64,000 nucleotides of DNA, taken from NCBI RefSeq assembly GCF_900458895.1, contig NZ_LR962863.1, positions 1,240,001-1,304,000 on the forward strand. The letters run 5' to 3'. The notes beneath the pieces were generated by a model. That model saw only the letters and a program-made list of their open reading frames with translations. It ran no database searches and was not told the DNA's origin. How positions within the stretch are numbered: position 1 is the stretch's first letter; the number at the start of each line of letters is the position of its first letter. A program made the translations under genes and the position numbers. The DNA is from Staphylococcus schleiferi (GTDB lineage Bacteria; Bacillota; Bacilli; Staphylococcales; Staphylococcaceae). Positions 20,023-28,561 of this stretch are shown piece after piece.

Positions 20023-20316
20023 ATGGCGTTAACAGGAAAACAAAAGAGATTTTTAAGGAGTCAAGCACATCATGTTGATCCTACATTTCAAATTGGAAAA
20101 TCAGGTATAAATGAAAATATGATTATTCAAATTAAAGATATTCTTGAAAAACGAGAATTAATTAAAATTCATATTTTACAAAATAATTTAGAAGATAAGG
20201 CCACACTTGCAGAAACGATAGCAAATGAAACTCAAAGTGAATTGGTTCAACTGATTGGATCTATGATTGTTCTTTATAAGGAATCTAAAGAAAATAAAAC
20301 GATTGAACTCCCTTAA
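20023..20316 (+). CDS. yhbY: YhbY/YqeI family RNA-binding protein
   Basis: A 97-residue CRM-domain protein beginning ALTGKQKRFLRSQAHH, with the GKSGINE loop typical of the fold. E. coli YhbY binds pre-50S particles. The ATG at 20023 follows AAGGAGG; an open frame extends further back into aroE but lacks a ribosome binding site and family support. nadD begins one base after its stop. Confidence 0.93.
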   Translation: MALTGKQKRFLRSQAHHVDPTFQIGKSGINENMIIQIKDILEKRELIKIHILQNNLEDKATLAETIANETQSELVQLIGSMIVLYKESKENKTIELP

Positions 20317-20317
20317 T

Positions 20318-20899
20318 ATGAAAAAAATCGTTATTTATGGGGGACAGTTTAATCCAATTCACAGTGGTCACGAGATGGTTGCGAGTGAGGTAAATGACCA
20401 GATTAGACCGGATGCGTTCTATTTTATACCGAGTTACATGTCTCCTTTAAAGACACCGAGCGGTTTAATTGATGTCAAACATCGTATAAAAATGGTCGAA
20501 CTTGTCATTCAAAATCTGGGATTTGGCACACTTCGTTTAGACGAAATACATCGTAAAGGACAAAGTTATACTTACGATACATTAGTCGCAATTAAAAATG
20601 AAGCGCCAGACGCGCAACTCTATTTTGTTATTGGCACTGACCAATATGAACAATTAGACAAGTGGTATAAAATTGAGGAATTAAAGAAAATCGTTACTTT
20701 TATTGTTGTTAATAGAGGCTATCCAATCCAATCACAGTCAGAATCTATTCAACCGATTAATATTCCTAATATCGAAATCAGCTCAACTGAAATTCGTGAA
20801 CGTTGTCAACAAAACAGAACGATTCATATGTGGGTACCGTTAAATGTCGAACAGTATATTTTCAAGGAGGGGTTATATGGATCAAGCGTTTGCAATTGA
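20318..20899 (+). CDS. nadD: nicotinate-nucleotide adenylyltransferase
   Basis: A 193-residue nucleotidyltransferase that adenylates nicotinate mononucleotide in NAD synthesis. The N-terminus has IYGGQFNPIHSGHE with the HxGH motif, and the C-terminal part has ISSTEIRER, the ISSTxIR signature. The ATG at 20318 directly follows the yhbY stop; earlier in-frame starts lie inside yhbY. It overlaps yqeK by 23 bases. Confidence 0.95.
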   Translation: MKKIVIYGGQFNPIHSGHEMVASEVNDQIRPDAFYFIPSYMSPLKTPSGLIDVKHRIKMVELVIQNLGFGTLRLDEIHRKGQSYTYDTLVAIKNEAPDAQLYFVIGTDQYEQLDKWYKIEELKKIVTFIVVNRGYPIQSQSESIQPINIPNIEISSTEIRERCQQNRTIHMWVPLNVEQYIFKEGLYGSSVCN

Positions 20900-21449
20900 A
20901 TTGGTTAAGCAAAAGTTACCTAAAAAAAGATTTGAACATTCAATGCGTGTTGCAGAAACAGCTGTTAAATTAGCAGATATTTATGAAGGGGATAAAGAAA
21001 AAGCGGAATTAGCAGGTATTTTACATGATTTTTGTAAATATGACGACCTCAGCTTTTTATATCAACAAGTGACGCGCTATCAGTTAGATCACGAGCTTTT
21101 AGGTTATGGTTCTGAGATTTTACACGGTCCTGTTTGTGCGGCATTGATGAAACATCAATATGGTGTAAACGATAAAGAAATTTTATTAGCAATCTATAAT
21201 CATACAACAGGGCGTAAACAAATGACGAAAACTGAAAAACTAGTGTTTATCGCTGACTATATCGAACCTGGACGTAAAACACCCGGTGTAGATGAAATAC
21301 GCGATATGGCCTATAATGGTGTAGGCTTAGACAAAACAATATATGAAATATCCAAACGTACAGTATTGTATCTTGTGAACAAAGATGTTAATGTTTTTCA
21401 ATCAACTATTGATTGTCTTAATTATTACAATTTAAATGACTCTAATTAA
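20877..21449 (+). CDS. yqeK: HD-domain bis(5'-nucleosyl)-tetraphosphatase YqeK
   Basis: A 190-residue HD-domain hydrolase. FEHSMRVAETA supplies the first His and AGILHDFCKY the HD dyad; HGPVCAAL and NHTTGRKQMT contribute further metal ligands. YqeK enzymes cleave Ap4A symmetrically. The ATG at 20877 follows AAGGAGGGG. The nadD-yqeK-rsfS order is conserved. Confidence 0.94.
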   Translation: MDQAFAIELVKQKLPKKRFEHSMRVAETAVKLADIYEGDKEKAELAGILHDFCKYDDLSFLYQQVTRYQLDHELLGYGSEILHGPVCAALMKHQYGVNDKEILLAIYNHTTGRKQMTKTEKLVFIADYIEPGRKTPGVDEIRDMAYNGVGLDKTIYEISKRTVLYLVNKDVNVFQSTIDCLNYYNLNDSN

Positions 21450-21460
21450 AGGATGATTCA

Positions 21461-21817
21461 ATGAACGTAAAAGACTTACTCATGTTAGCTGTTAAAGCTG
21501 CAGACGATAAAAAAGGCGAAGATATTATCTCACTTAATATGCATGGCATTTCTGATATTGTAGATTACTTTGTAGTTTGTCATGGAAACAATGAAAGACA
21601 AGTTCAAGCTATCGCAAGAGCTGTTAAAGAACAAGCGGAAGAACAAGGCGTTACAGTGAAACGTATAGAAGGTTTCAATGAAGGCCGATGGATTTTAATT
21701 GATTTAGCAGATGTTGTTGTTCATGTTTTTCATAAAGATGAACGCAGTTATTACAATTTAGAAAAACTTTATCAAGATGTAGAAATGATGGGGTATAAAG
21801 AGGTTATGAGTTCATAA
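21461..21817 (+). CDS. rsfS: ribosome silencing factor RsfS
   Basis: A 118-residue Iojap/RsfS protein which binds L14 on the 50S subunit and blocks subunit joining in stationary phase. It carries DIVDYFVVCHGNNERQVQAI and the conserved GRWILIDLADVVVHVF segment. The stop overlaps the start of yqeM by one base. Confidence 0.96.
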   Translation: MNVKDLLMLAVKAADDKKGEDIISLNMHGISDIVDYFVVCHGNNERQVQAIARAVKEQAEEQGVTVKRIEGFNEGRWILIDLADVVVHVFHKDERSYYNLEKLYQDVEMMGYKEVMSS

Positions 21818-22539
21818 TGCAATATGAGAATTTAAGTGTATTTTATGATCGATTAACTGATGATCAGCCTTATGATAAATGGCTTGCCATTATAAAGGAT
21901 ACGCTTCATGCGGCTCAAGCTCATTCCATCTTAGATATTGGTTGCGGGACGGGTAATTTAACACAGTTTTTACCACAACTAGCGACCGAGGTAGTAGGAA
22001 TGGATTTAAGTCCTGAGATGATAGCACGTGCACAGCAAAAATCTGAACATGTAAATTGGATACAAGGAGATATGACAGCATTTAACTTAAATCGCCAATT
22101 TGATTTAGTAACGATTCTTTGTGACAGTTTAAATTACGTTGTTGAAGAAGCGGATGTAATGGCAACTTTTAATCATGTCTTCCATCATCTCAAACAACAA
22201 GGAAGTTTTATCTTTGATGTGCACAGTATTTATAAAATGGATACACAGTTCAACCAACAAGTTTATTTAGATGATCGTGATGACTTAACGCTCGTATGGC
22301 AAACCGAGACTGGCGAGTTACCTCATAGTGTTTGGCATGACTTAACATTTTTTATTCGAACAGAAGATGGACAATATTTAAGAAGAGATGAATCACAGTT
22401 TCAACGGACGTTAGAAAAAGCACAGTATATAGAAATGCTTAAAGCAATTGGTTTTAAAGATATTGAAACATTTTATGATTTCGATTATAGTAATAAAAAT
22501 AGTGAGAGTGATCGACTCTTTTTTATAGCAAAAAAATAG
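21817..22539 (+). CDS. yqeM: class I SAM-dependent methyltransferase YqeM
   Basis: A 240-residue methyltransferase of unassigned substrate. Motif I is ILDIGCGTGNLTQFL (about residues 39-53), followed by GMDLSPEMIARA and DLVTILCDSLNYV. It ends the yqe cluster and is followed within 14 bases by a terminator that overlaps the comEA ribosome binding site. The substrate is unknown. Confidence 0.9.
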   Translation: MQYENLSVFYDRLTDDQPYDKWLAIIKDTLHAAQAHSILDIGCGTGNLTQFLPQLATEVVGMDLSPEMIARAQQKSEHVNWIQGDMTAFNLNRQFDLVTILCDSLNYVVEEADVMATFNHVFHHLKQQGSFIFDVHSIYKMDTQFNQQVYLDDRDDLTLVWQTETGELPHSVWHDLTFFIRTEDGQYLRRDESQFQRTLEKAQYIEMLKAIGFKDIETFYDFDYSNKNSESDRLFFIAKK

Positions 22540-22552
22540 AAGTAAAACCATC

Positions 22553-22589
22553 CCTCTTTGCGTGTAAATAAACGCAAGGAGGTTTTTTT
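22553..22589 (+). terminator. intrinsic terminator whose 3' arm is the comEA Shine-Dalgarno
   Basis: An 11-bp stem (22553-22563 with 22572-22582, one G-U pair) with an 8-base loop is followed by seven T. The 3' arm contains AAGGAGG (22576-22582), the only ribosome binding site for the comEA ATG at 22590. The hairpin can therefore both end yqeM transcription and hide the comEA translation start. Confidence 0.85.
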
Positions 22590-23228
22590 ATGCGATCTAC
22601 ACAACATGTTTTTGATTTGCTTAAGCATTATAAGATTCACTTATGTCTATGTATTTCTTTATTAATCATTATTCTTTGTTCTATATTCTTTTTTACGGGA
22701 TTTGACAGCAAAGAATCAAAAGATGAGATATCTCTGCCACATCAAAGTGATTTGATAGAGTCAAGTGTTGGGAAAGATAAGCAATCCAAGCCAAATGAAC
22801 AGACGATACCTTCAACAGTTATAGTCGATATAAAAGGTGCAATAAAGCATGCGGGAACATACGAAATGAAACCTAACGCGCGTATAAAGGATTTATTGGA
22901 TAAAGCTCAGCCACTTAAGAACGCAGATTTATCAACGGTTAATTTAGCCGAAAAGTTACGTGATCAAAAGATGATTTATATTCCAACTGTTAACGATAAA
23001 CAACAAGTTGAGGCACATGCTGAATCATTAGGTAAAGAGCATGAGACTTCAGATTCAAATCAAGTCATTAATTTAAATACAGCAGAAGAAAAAGACTTGA
23101 CCCAAGTTCCTGGAATTGGACCTTCGAAGGCCCAAACAATCATTAAATATAGAGAAGAACACAACGGCTTTAATGCTGTTGATGAATTAAAAGAAATTAA
23201 AGGTATCGGCGATAAAACGTTTGAATAA
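22590..23228 (+). CDS. comEA: competence protein ComEA (DNA receptor), C-terminus possibly shortened
   Basis: A 212-residue protein: an N-terminal membrane anchor (about residues 17-37), a SLBB-like domain (VIVDIKGAIKHAGTYEMK), a Ser/Lys-rich linker and a C-terminal double helix-hairpin-helix domain (INLNTAEEKDLTQVPGIG, then LKEIKGIGDKTFE). It binds incoming DNA outside the membrane and delivers it to ComEC. The stop comes straight after GDKTFE, where relatives usually continue for several residues with the last helix. A group I intron core begins just downstream, so the final codons may lie beyond it. Confidence 0.88.
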   Translation: MRSTQHVFDLLKHYKIHLCLCISLLIIILCSIFFFTGFDSKESKDEISLPHQSDLIESSVGKDKQSKPNEQTIPSTVIVDIKGAIKHAGTYEMKPNARIKDLLDKAQPLKNADLSTVNLAEKLRDQKMIYIPTVNDKQQVEAHAESLGKEHETSDSNQVINLNTAEEKDLTQVPGIGPSKAQTIIKYREEHNGFNAVDELKEIKGIGDKTFE

Positions 23229-23710
23229 TGAAAAGACCTAAGCTTTTGACATTTTAGATGTATTTTTCAAGTCAAAGCGCCTCTTTTATTCAGTGTGTAG
23301 AGAAATCTGCACATCGTGACAGTACGACTGTCCAACAAAGAAATTGAATTGCTTGAAAACCCTAAAGCCTGCTTGACCACAACGTAGAGATAATCAAACT
23401 CAAGCGTGAAGGTTGCGAAACTGCAGAAAAAATAAGCAGGATGACATAAGGTTAAAACCTAAGTGTTTTTTGCAATGGGCAACTAGCAGCCAAGCCTAGA
23501 AATAGGAAGGTTCAACGACTATTCCTCTTGAGGGAAGTACACACAAGCGTGTGGAAGTGGTTTCGCCGTAATGGATAATGCCAACGGAAAAGATATAGTC
23601 TGTGCTTGTATGAAAATACAAGATGCACGTAAAGGTGCTGACGGTGGTGTAGCGTCTACCGTTGAACAACCCAAACCTAAATAATCTCTCATAAAGTGTA
23701 TGAGATCGAA
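23229..23710 (+). ncRNA. group I intron (no recognisable endonuclease ORF) at the comEA 3' end
   Basis: Core elements appear in order: AATTGCTTGAAAACCCTAAAG (shown here only as the P/P4 strand, 23346-23366), the P5 arms GCCTGCTT / AAGCAGG, GGGCAACTAGCAGCC (Q, 23478-23492), TTCAACGACTA (R, P7 5' strand, 23511-23521) and AAGATATAGTC (S, P7 3' strand, 23590-23600). P7 pairs GACTA with TAGTC. P9-type hairpins follow: CTTGTAT / ATACAAG, CGGTGG / CTACCG, and TCTCAT / ATGAGA ending about 23705. A GAAA-capped hairpin (23301-23320) lies upstream. The same core occurs in phage T4 td and other phage introns. Exact splice sites are undetermined. Confidence 0.85.
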
Positions 23711-23941
23711 CCGTATAGAAACCGTTTTTATACTTTATCATTTTTGGTGAATTCATATGTAAAACCTATCTATATGCTGAAATCTCATTCAGATTTGTTA
23801 TAACGGGTAATTATTGAGGTAAAAACAGAAAATCAAATCTTACTTTTCAGTCTGATTGTAGAATCTAACTAGTGAAATACTATAGAAAAAGTTATAATTT
23901 AATAAAGAATCATTGGAAATAACTTCGAGGAGTGACTTAAA
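23711..23941 (+). other. intergenic region between intron and comEB
   Basis: It contains a hairpin GTATAGAAAC / GTTTTTATAC (23713-23733) followed by a T-rich stretch, and a -10-like TATAAT near 23896. No gene is visible. The start of the 3' exon of comEA, if present, should lie near 23707-23720. Confidence 0.4.
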
Positions 23942-24406
23942 TTGAAACGTATTCAATGGCATGACTATTTCATGGCGCAATCACATTTACTAGCATTGAG
24001 ATCGACTTGTACTCGATTATCAGTCGGTGCAACCATTATTAAAGACAATCGTATTATTGCTGGGGGCTATAATGGCTCAGTTTCAGGAGAAGTCCACTGT
24101 ATTGATGAAGGTTGTTTAATAGAAGACAGTCATTGTATTAGAACGATTCATGCAGAAATGAATGCAATATTGCAATGCGCCAAGCAAGGTGTCTCAACAG
24201 AGGGGGCTACAATTTACGTGACGTATTTTCCATGCTTAAATTGCACAAAATCTATAATTCAAGCCGGAATCAAAACTGTTTATTATGCCGAAGATTACCA
24301 TAATCATCCCTATGCAATCCAGTTATTAAAGCAATCTGGAATTAATTTTGAAAAGATCGACTTTAATGCTCAAACTATTGCTAATTATCTTCTTAATACA
24401 AAATGA
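23942..24406 (+). CDS. comEB: ComE operon protein 2 (dCMP deaminase-like)
   Basis: A 154-residue cytidine/deoxycytidylate deaminase-family protein. Zinc-binding motifs are HAE in TIHAEMNAILQC and PCLNC in FPCLNCTKS; DEGC and EDSHC add cysteines. B. subtilis ComEB is dispensable for DNA uptake itself. The start is TTG at 23942 after GAGGAGTG. Its stop overlaps the comEC start as ATGA. Confidence 0.95.
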   Translation: MKRIQWHDYFMAQSHLLALRSTCTRLSVGATIIKDNRIIAGGYNGSVSGEVHCIDEGCLIEDSHCIRTIHAEMNAILQCAKQGVSTEGATIYVTYFPCLNCTKSIIQAGIKTVYYAEDYHNHPYAIQLLKQSGINFEKIDFNAQTIANYLLNTK

Positions 24407-26637
24407 CCTATCTCTTATTATGCTATATTATTGGTCAAATCGCTTATCATCATTTAATGACTGCGCTTTTTCTATTATTCATTATATTAATTACTATGTA
24501 TAGGAAAAGAAAAAGCAAATTATTGATGGTGACCAGTCTTTTAATCGTGTCGATTGGATTTGGGATTGAAAAGAAACAACATGCGCCTTTAGAACATATT
24601 CAATCTTCCTATACCCAACAATCAAATGAGGAAAAGAACGTATTGATTCATTTTTCTTCTCTTCCTTCAGTCAAGGAAGGGTTACTTACGGCAAATATAT
24701 CAGACTTTAATAAACAGTTAGTTTTAAAGGCGCCTTTTAAAACTAAAATCAACCTTCCAAATGCTAATTTCTTTCTGAACCATGCTTGTCCGGTGAAGGG
24801 AATATATCACGATCCCCAACACCTTTCACAATTGGAAGTTCTTTTTGTTAAAAAAATTGATTTTAATAGATGTATACGCATGCAACCCAAATTTAAAGAC
24901 TATATCATGTATGCACGTAATAGTTTGATTGAACGCATTAGAGCGCATCATTTTATAGGCCAAGGTGAAATATTAGCAATTGCGACAGGCTCTACAGATG
25001 ATATGTCTAGCGACAAAAAGTCCCGAGCGAGAGGCTTGGGGATATCACATTTATATGCGATTAGTGGGACACATGTGAATATATTAATTGCGTTTTTTTA
25101 TATGTTCACTAAGCGGTTACCCATTCCCATTTATGTGATTGAATCTCTATTACTTCTCTTTTTGCCGTTATTCCTTATGTTTGTTAATGCAAGCCCCAGT
25201 GCACAAAGAGCTGTATTAATGACAATGTTAATTTTAATACTTTCAAAATATTTTCATTTCACGTCGATACAAGCATTAGCATGTGTGTATATTTTCATGT
25301 CGTTTTTGAATTTTCAATATCACTATCATCTAGGTTTTATATATTCGTTTCTCATTAGTAGTGTTCTTATCTTGATGAAAGATCTTTTAAATAAGTATCA
25401 ATTCGCGTATTCGCTTATTTTAGCATCTGTGATTTCAATTGTTGCTGTTCTGCCAATCAACTATCTCCAATTTAATGAAATACAATGGCAGGGGATCATC
25501 AGCAATATTATCTTTATTCCGCTATATAGTTTTGTCATTATCCCTTTCTCATTCATTGTAGGTCTATGTGCATTAATATATCCCTCTTTGTTATTCCTTT
25601 TTAAGCCTTTGTCGATAATTATTTTCACGATACAAAATTTCATTTTAAAAGGTTTACAACCGCTTACGCAGTATCATTTTCCCATTGCAGATTTTGGAGA
25701 AGTTGGATTTTTAATGATTACAATCGTTACTTTTATTCTTCTTTACTTCCTTTCTAATGAAAAATATCTCATGTTCTTTTTGGCTGCTGTTTCTTTCCTA
25801 TTTATAGCGACTCACTTACATCCAAATTATCCGAACCAAATGACAATTTTAGATGTTGGACAAGGCGATGCCATACTCTTCCAAAATAAAAATGGTAAAA
25901 CACTCCTAATTGATACTGGTGGGGTAGCTGAACATGGGAGCATGAAAAAACGTAACTACAACATCACGGAAAAATCAACTTATCCGTTATTTAAAAAGAG
26001 GGGTATTCATCATGTTGATTATTTAATTATCACTCATGATCATAGTGATCATTTAGGCGAACTTGCGCAAATTTCAAAATATATCAAAATCAAAAATATT
26101 ATCATTAATCCTTCTCATTTTAACCAAGAAAAGTTGCAATGGATTCAAAATATTGCGAAAAGCCAACATACAAAATTATTGTCCTATAAAGACATTTCTT
26201 TTATCGATTTAGGCGCATTTAAATTTACTCTATTGGATACAAATATTGAAAACAGTGCTGACCCAAATGAACATTCAATCATTACTTTAGCATCGATCGA
26301 TCAAACCCATATCTTACTAATGGGGGATGCTACAGAAAAAAATGAACTGAAGCTACTCGCTAATTATCGCTTACCGAAAATTCAAATCTTAAAGGTAGGA
26401 CATCATGGAAGTCAAACGAGTTCATCAACAACCTTTATCAATGAAATACGACCTCAAATCGCACTGATATCAGCAGGTAGAAATAATGTCTATCATTTGC
26501 CGCATCCAACTACTATTCAAAAGCTAAGGGCTATTCATGCAAAAGTATATAACACCGCTGATAATCATCATATAAATATCGAATTTAATGATAAAGGTAA
26601 GACATCGTATCAAATTCATACTGAGAAAGCTTCATAA
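24403..26637 (+). CDS. comEC: DNA uptake channel ComEC/Rec2
   Basis: A 744-residue membrane protein forming the channel for single-stranded DNA in transformation. Two N-terminal membrane helices are followed by an OB-like soluble part, the competence domain with many helices (about 180-480; SHLYAISGTHVNI is the family signature), and a C-terminal metallo-beta-lactamase-like domain with TILDVGQGDA, ITHDHSDHLGE and KVGHHGSQTSS, a putative nuclease. It is complete and uninterrupted, with ATGA coupling to comEB. Confidence 0.96.
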   Translation: MTYLLLCYIIGQIAYHHLMTALFLLFIILITMYRKRKSKLLMVTSLLIVSIGFGIEKKQHAPLEHIQSSYTQQSNEEKNVLIHFSSLPSVKEGLLTANISDFNKQLVLKAPFKTKINLPNANFFLNHACPVKGIYHDPQHLSQLEVLFVKKIDFNRCIRMQPKFKDYIMYARNSLIERIRAHHFIGQGEILAIATGSTDDMSSDKKSRARGLGISHLYAISGTHVNILIAFFYMFTKRLPIPIYVIESLLLLFLPLFLMFVNASPSAQRAVLMTMLILILSKYFHFTSIQALACVYIFMSFLNFQYHYHLGFIYSFLISSVLILMKDLLNKYQFAYSLILASVISIVAVLPINYLQFNEIQWQGIISNIIFIPLYSFVIIPFSFIVGLCALIYPSLLFLFKPLSIIIFTIQNFILKGLQPLTQYHFPIADFGEVGFLMITIVTFILLYFLSNEKYLMFFLAAVSFLFIATHLHPNYPNQMTILDVGQGDAILFQNKNGKTLLIDTGGVAEHGSMKKRNYNITEKSTYPLFKKRGIHHVDYLIITHDHSDHLGELAQISKYIKIKNIIINPSHFNQEKLQWIQNIAKSQHTKLLSYKDISFIDLGAFKFTLLDTNIENSADPNEHSIITLASIDQTHILLMGDATEKNELKLLANYRLPKIQILKVGHHGSQTSSSTTFINEIRPQIALISAGRNNVYHLPHPTTIQKLRAIHAKVYNTADNHHINIEFNDKGKTSYQIHTEKAS

Positions 26638-26708
26638 TTAGGAATCACCTTTACTTTTCATGATATAATGTATAAATACGATTGAGAAATAAGAGAGGAA
26701 GTATATGT

Positions 26709-27683
26709 ATGTCAAACATTCACGTCATTCATGGGGAGGTCCCTGAGTTAATAGACCGCGAAACAGATCAACTCATCGATCATTATCTTGATAATGAACC
26801 TAAGGATGATTTTAATTATGTAAAGTATAATTTATATGAGGTCAATATTCATACAATTATCGAAGAAGCTTTGACACTTCCGCTATTTTCAAATAAAAAA
26901 GTGATTGTTGTTCAAAATAGTTTCGTTTTTACAGGAGAAAAACCGCCTAAAGATTACATTGCTCATACAGATGCGTTACAAGCATTTATAGAAAAATACG
27001 ATGGGGAAGCATTACTGATATTTCAAGTCCAATCAGTGAAATTAGATGAGAAAAAGAAGCTTGTAAAAACTTTAAAAAAGCATGCATCAATTAAAAAAAT
27101 TGAACAAATGTCAGAACAAGAAATGTTGAATTGGATTAAAACATATTTAAATACATCTTATAAGGAAATTAAACAAGATGCATTAGAGCACTTTTTATCA
27201 TTAACAGGCGTACAATATCGTGTTATAAAACAAGAGCTTGATAAGTTGTTATTATTTGTAGGAGAACGCCCCGTCATAAATAAAAACGATATACAAATGA
27301 TTGTTAATAGAAGTCTTGAGCAAAATGTTTTTCTATTAACCGAATATATTCAAAAAGGTCAAAAGGATAAGGCAATTCAACTCATTAAAGATTTAATTCA
27401 GCTTAAAGAAGAACCCATTAAATTATTAGCACTTATCACAAGTAATTATCGATTGTATTATCAAACCAAAATTTTGAGTCAAAAAGGATATTCTGGACAA
27501 CAAATTGCTAAAACTGTTGGTGCACACCCTTATCGAGTTAAATTAGCACTCAACCAAGTTAAAAGATATCAGTTAGAATCATTATTATCGATTATTGATC
27601 GATGCGCTGAAACAGATTATAAACTTAAGTCTTCCTATATGGATAAAGTTTTAATTTTAGAATTATTTATACTCAGCTTGTAG
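26709..27683 (+). CDS. holA: DNA polymerase III subunit delta
   Basis: A 324-residue clamp-loader subunit, starting SNIHVIHGEVPELIDRE. It has the AAA-like fold without a functional P loop and helical C-terminal domains (LLALITSNYRLYYQTK; AKTVGAHPYRVKLAL). It opens the beta clamp together with delta' and tau. The ATG at 26709 was chosen because AGAGGAAG lies 8 bases upstream and the family begins here. holA after comEC is the standard Firmicutes order. Confidence 0.94.
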   Translation: MSNIHVIHGEVPELIDRETDQLIDHYLDNEPKDDFNYVKYNLYEVNIHTIIEEALTLPLFSNKKVIVVQNSFVFTGEKPPKDYIAHTDALQAFIEKYDGEALLIFQVQSVKLDEKKKLVKTLKKHASIKKIEQMSEQEMLNWIKTYLNTSYKEIKQDALEHFLSLTGVQYRVIKQELDKLLLFVGERPVINKNDIQMIVNRSLEQNVFLLTEYIQKGQKDKAIQLIKDLIQLKEEPIKLLALITSNYRLYYQTKILSQKGYSGQQIAKTVGAHPYRVKLALNQVKRYQLESLLSIIDRCAETDYKLKSSYMDKVLILELFILSL

Positions 27684-27843
27684 CGTATGGCGATTAGTTC
27701 CGCGATACGTTCAAATCGTTATGTACAACGATGCGTTTTCTTCATTCAACTTTTTATGGCGAACCACATTATATTTTAAGTGTTTGTTTAATCAACCGTT
27801 AATATTTTTCTAATGGTTGATTAAATGACTAAGATTTTGTTGC

Positions 27844-27881
27844 AAAAAAAATAAGGTTGAGACATTGGTAAGTCTCAACCT
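27844..27881 (-). terminator. terminator, best read on the minus strand (rpsT)
   Basis: AGGTTGAGAC (27854-27863) and GTCTCAACCT (27872-27881) are perfect arms. On the minus strand the stem is followed by TTATTTTTTTT, so it would end rpsT transcription; it could also stop holA. Confidence 0.8.
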
Positions 27882-27960
27882 ATGAAAGTTATTAAATTAA
27901 TGAAATCAGCAATAGATAACCACATTAATGCTTAATAGAAGCTTTTATTGATTAATGCTA

Positions 27961-27978
27961 GAGGGGACGAATGTCCCA
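27961..27978. repeat. small inverted repeat between terminator and rpsT
   Basis: GGGAC-GAAT-GTCCC lies 36 bases beyond the rpsT stop. Its role is unknown; with the terminator and two other short arms (ATTAATGCTTAAT…ATTAATGC) it suggests a folded rpsT 3' UTR. Otherwise no gene is visible in 27684-28013. Confidence 0.35.
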
Positions 27979-28013
27979 CACTCATAATCTATAACTTTCA
28001 AACAAATATTGAA

Positions 28014-28262
28014 TTATTTTGCTGACATCAATTTAGATTTCATTCTATCAGCTTTGTTAGAATGAATTAAATTCTTTTGAGCAGCTTTATCAATACGTTT
28101 AATTGCATTGCTTACTAATTCTTGTTTATTATCGGCATTTGTCTCAATAGCTTTTTTAGCATTTTTGACTGCAGAACGCATATCATTCTTTTGAGAAATG
28201 TTTTTGCTTTCAGCTGTATGAGTTGTTCTCACACGTTTAATTGCAGATTTAATATTGGGCAT
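28014..28262 (-). CDS. rpsT: 30S ribosomal protein S20
   Basis: An 82-residue basic helical protein beginning PNIKSAIKRVRTT, on the opposite strand from its neighbours. It binds 16S rRNA helix 9 and helix 44. The ATG was selected because AGGAGG lies 8 bases upstream; a GTG three codons earlier would directly abut the Shine-Dalgarno. It is transcribed divergently from lepA, a common Firmicutes arrangement. Confidence 0.96.
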   Translation of the reverse strand: MPNIKSAIKRVRTTHTAESKNISQKNDMRSAVKNAKKAIETNADNKQELVSNAIKRIDKAAQKNLIHSNKADRMKSKLMSAK

Positions 28263-28561
28263 GAAAGACACCTCCTATAATCATCTTGGTATCAAAATAA
28301 TTTGATTACAACAAGATTCATTCTATCAAAACTCAAATCAATGTGCAACGATTAATTCAAGTGTAGCTGTAATTTTTGATAATTCAATAAGAACTCACGA
28401 AATATAAGGCCTATTCAGGATTGTTGAAGAAAATAGGTTATAATAGAAATATTAACATTAAACACCTCTAGACTCAGTTGCATTTATAACTTAAAAACGT
28501 TATTATAGCAAAGATGTAATCGTTAATTGACGGGTAATTTTATGAAAGTGAGTATGATGAT
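28263..28561. promoter_or_regulatory. divergent intergenic region rpsT/lepA
   Basis: The AT-rich 299-base gap should hold both promoters. A clear TATAAT is at 28439-28444 facing lepA, though no good -35 precedes it. No coding content is seen. Confidence 0.35.

Noticed and set aside
23496..23756. 86-residue minus-strand frame across the intron
   Set aside because: It is opposite conserved intron core elements and lacks any start context.
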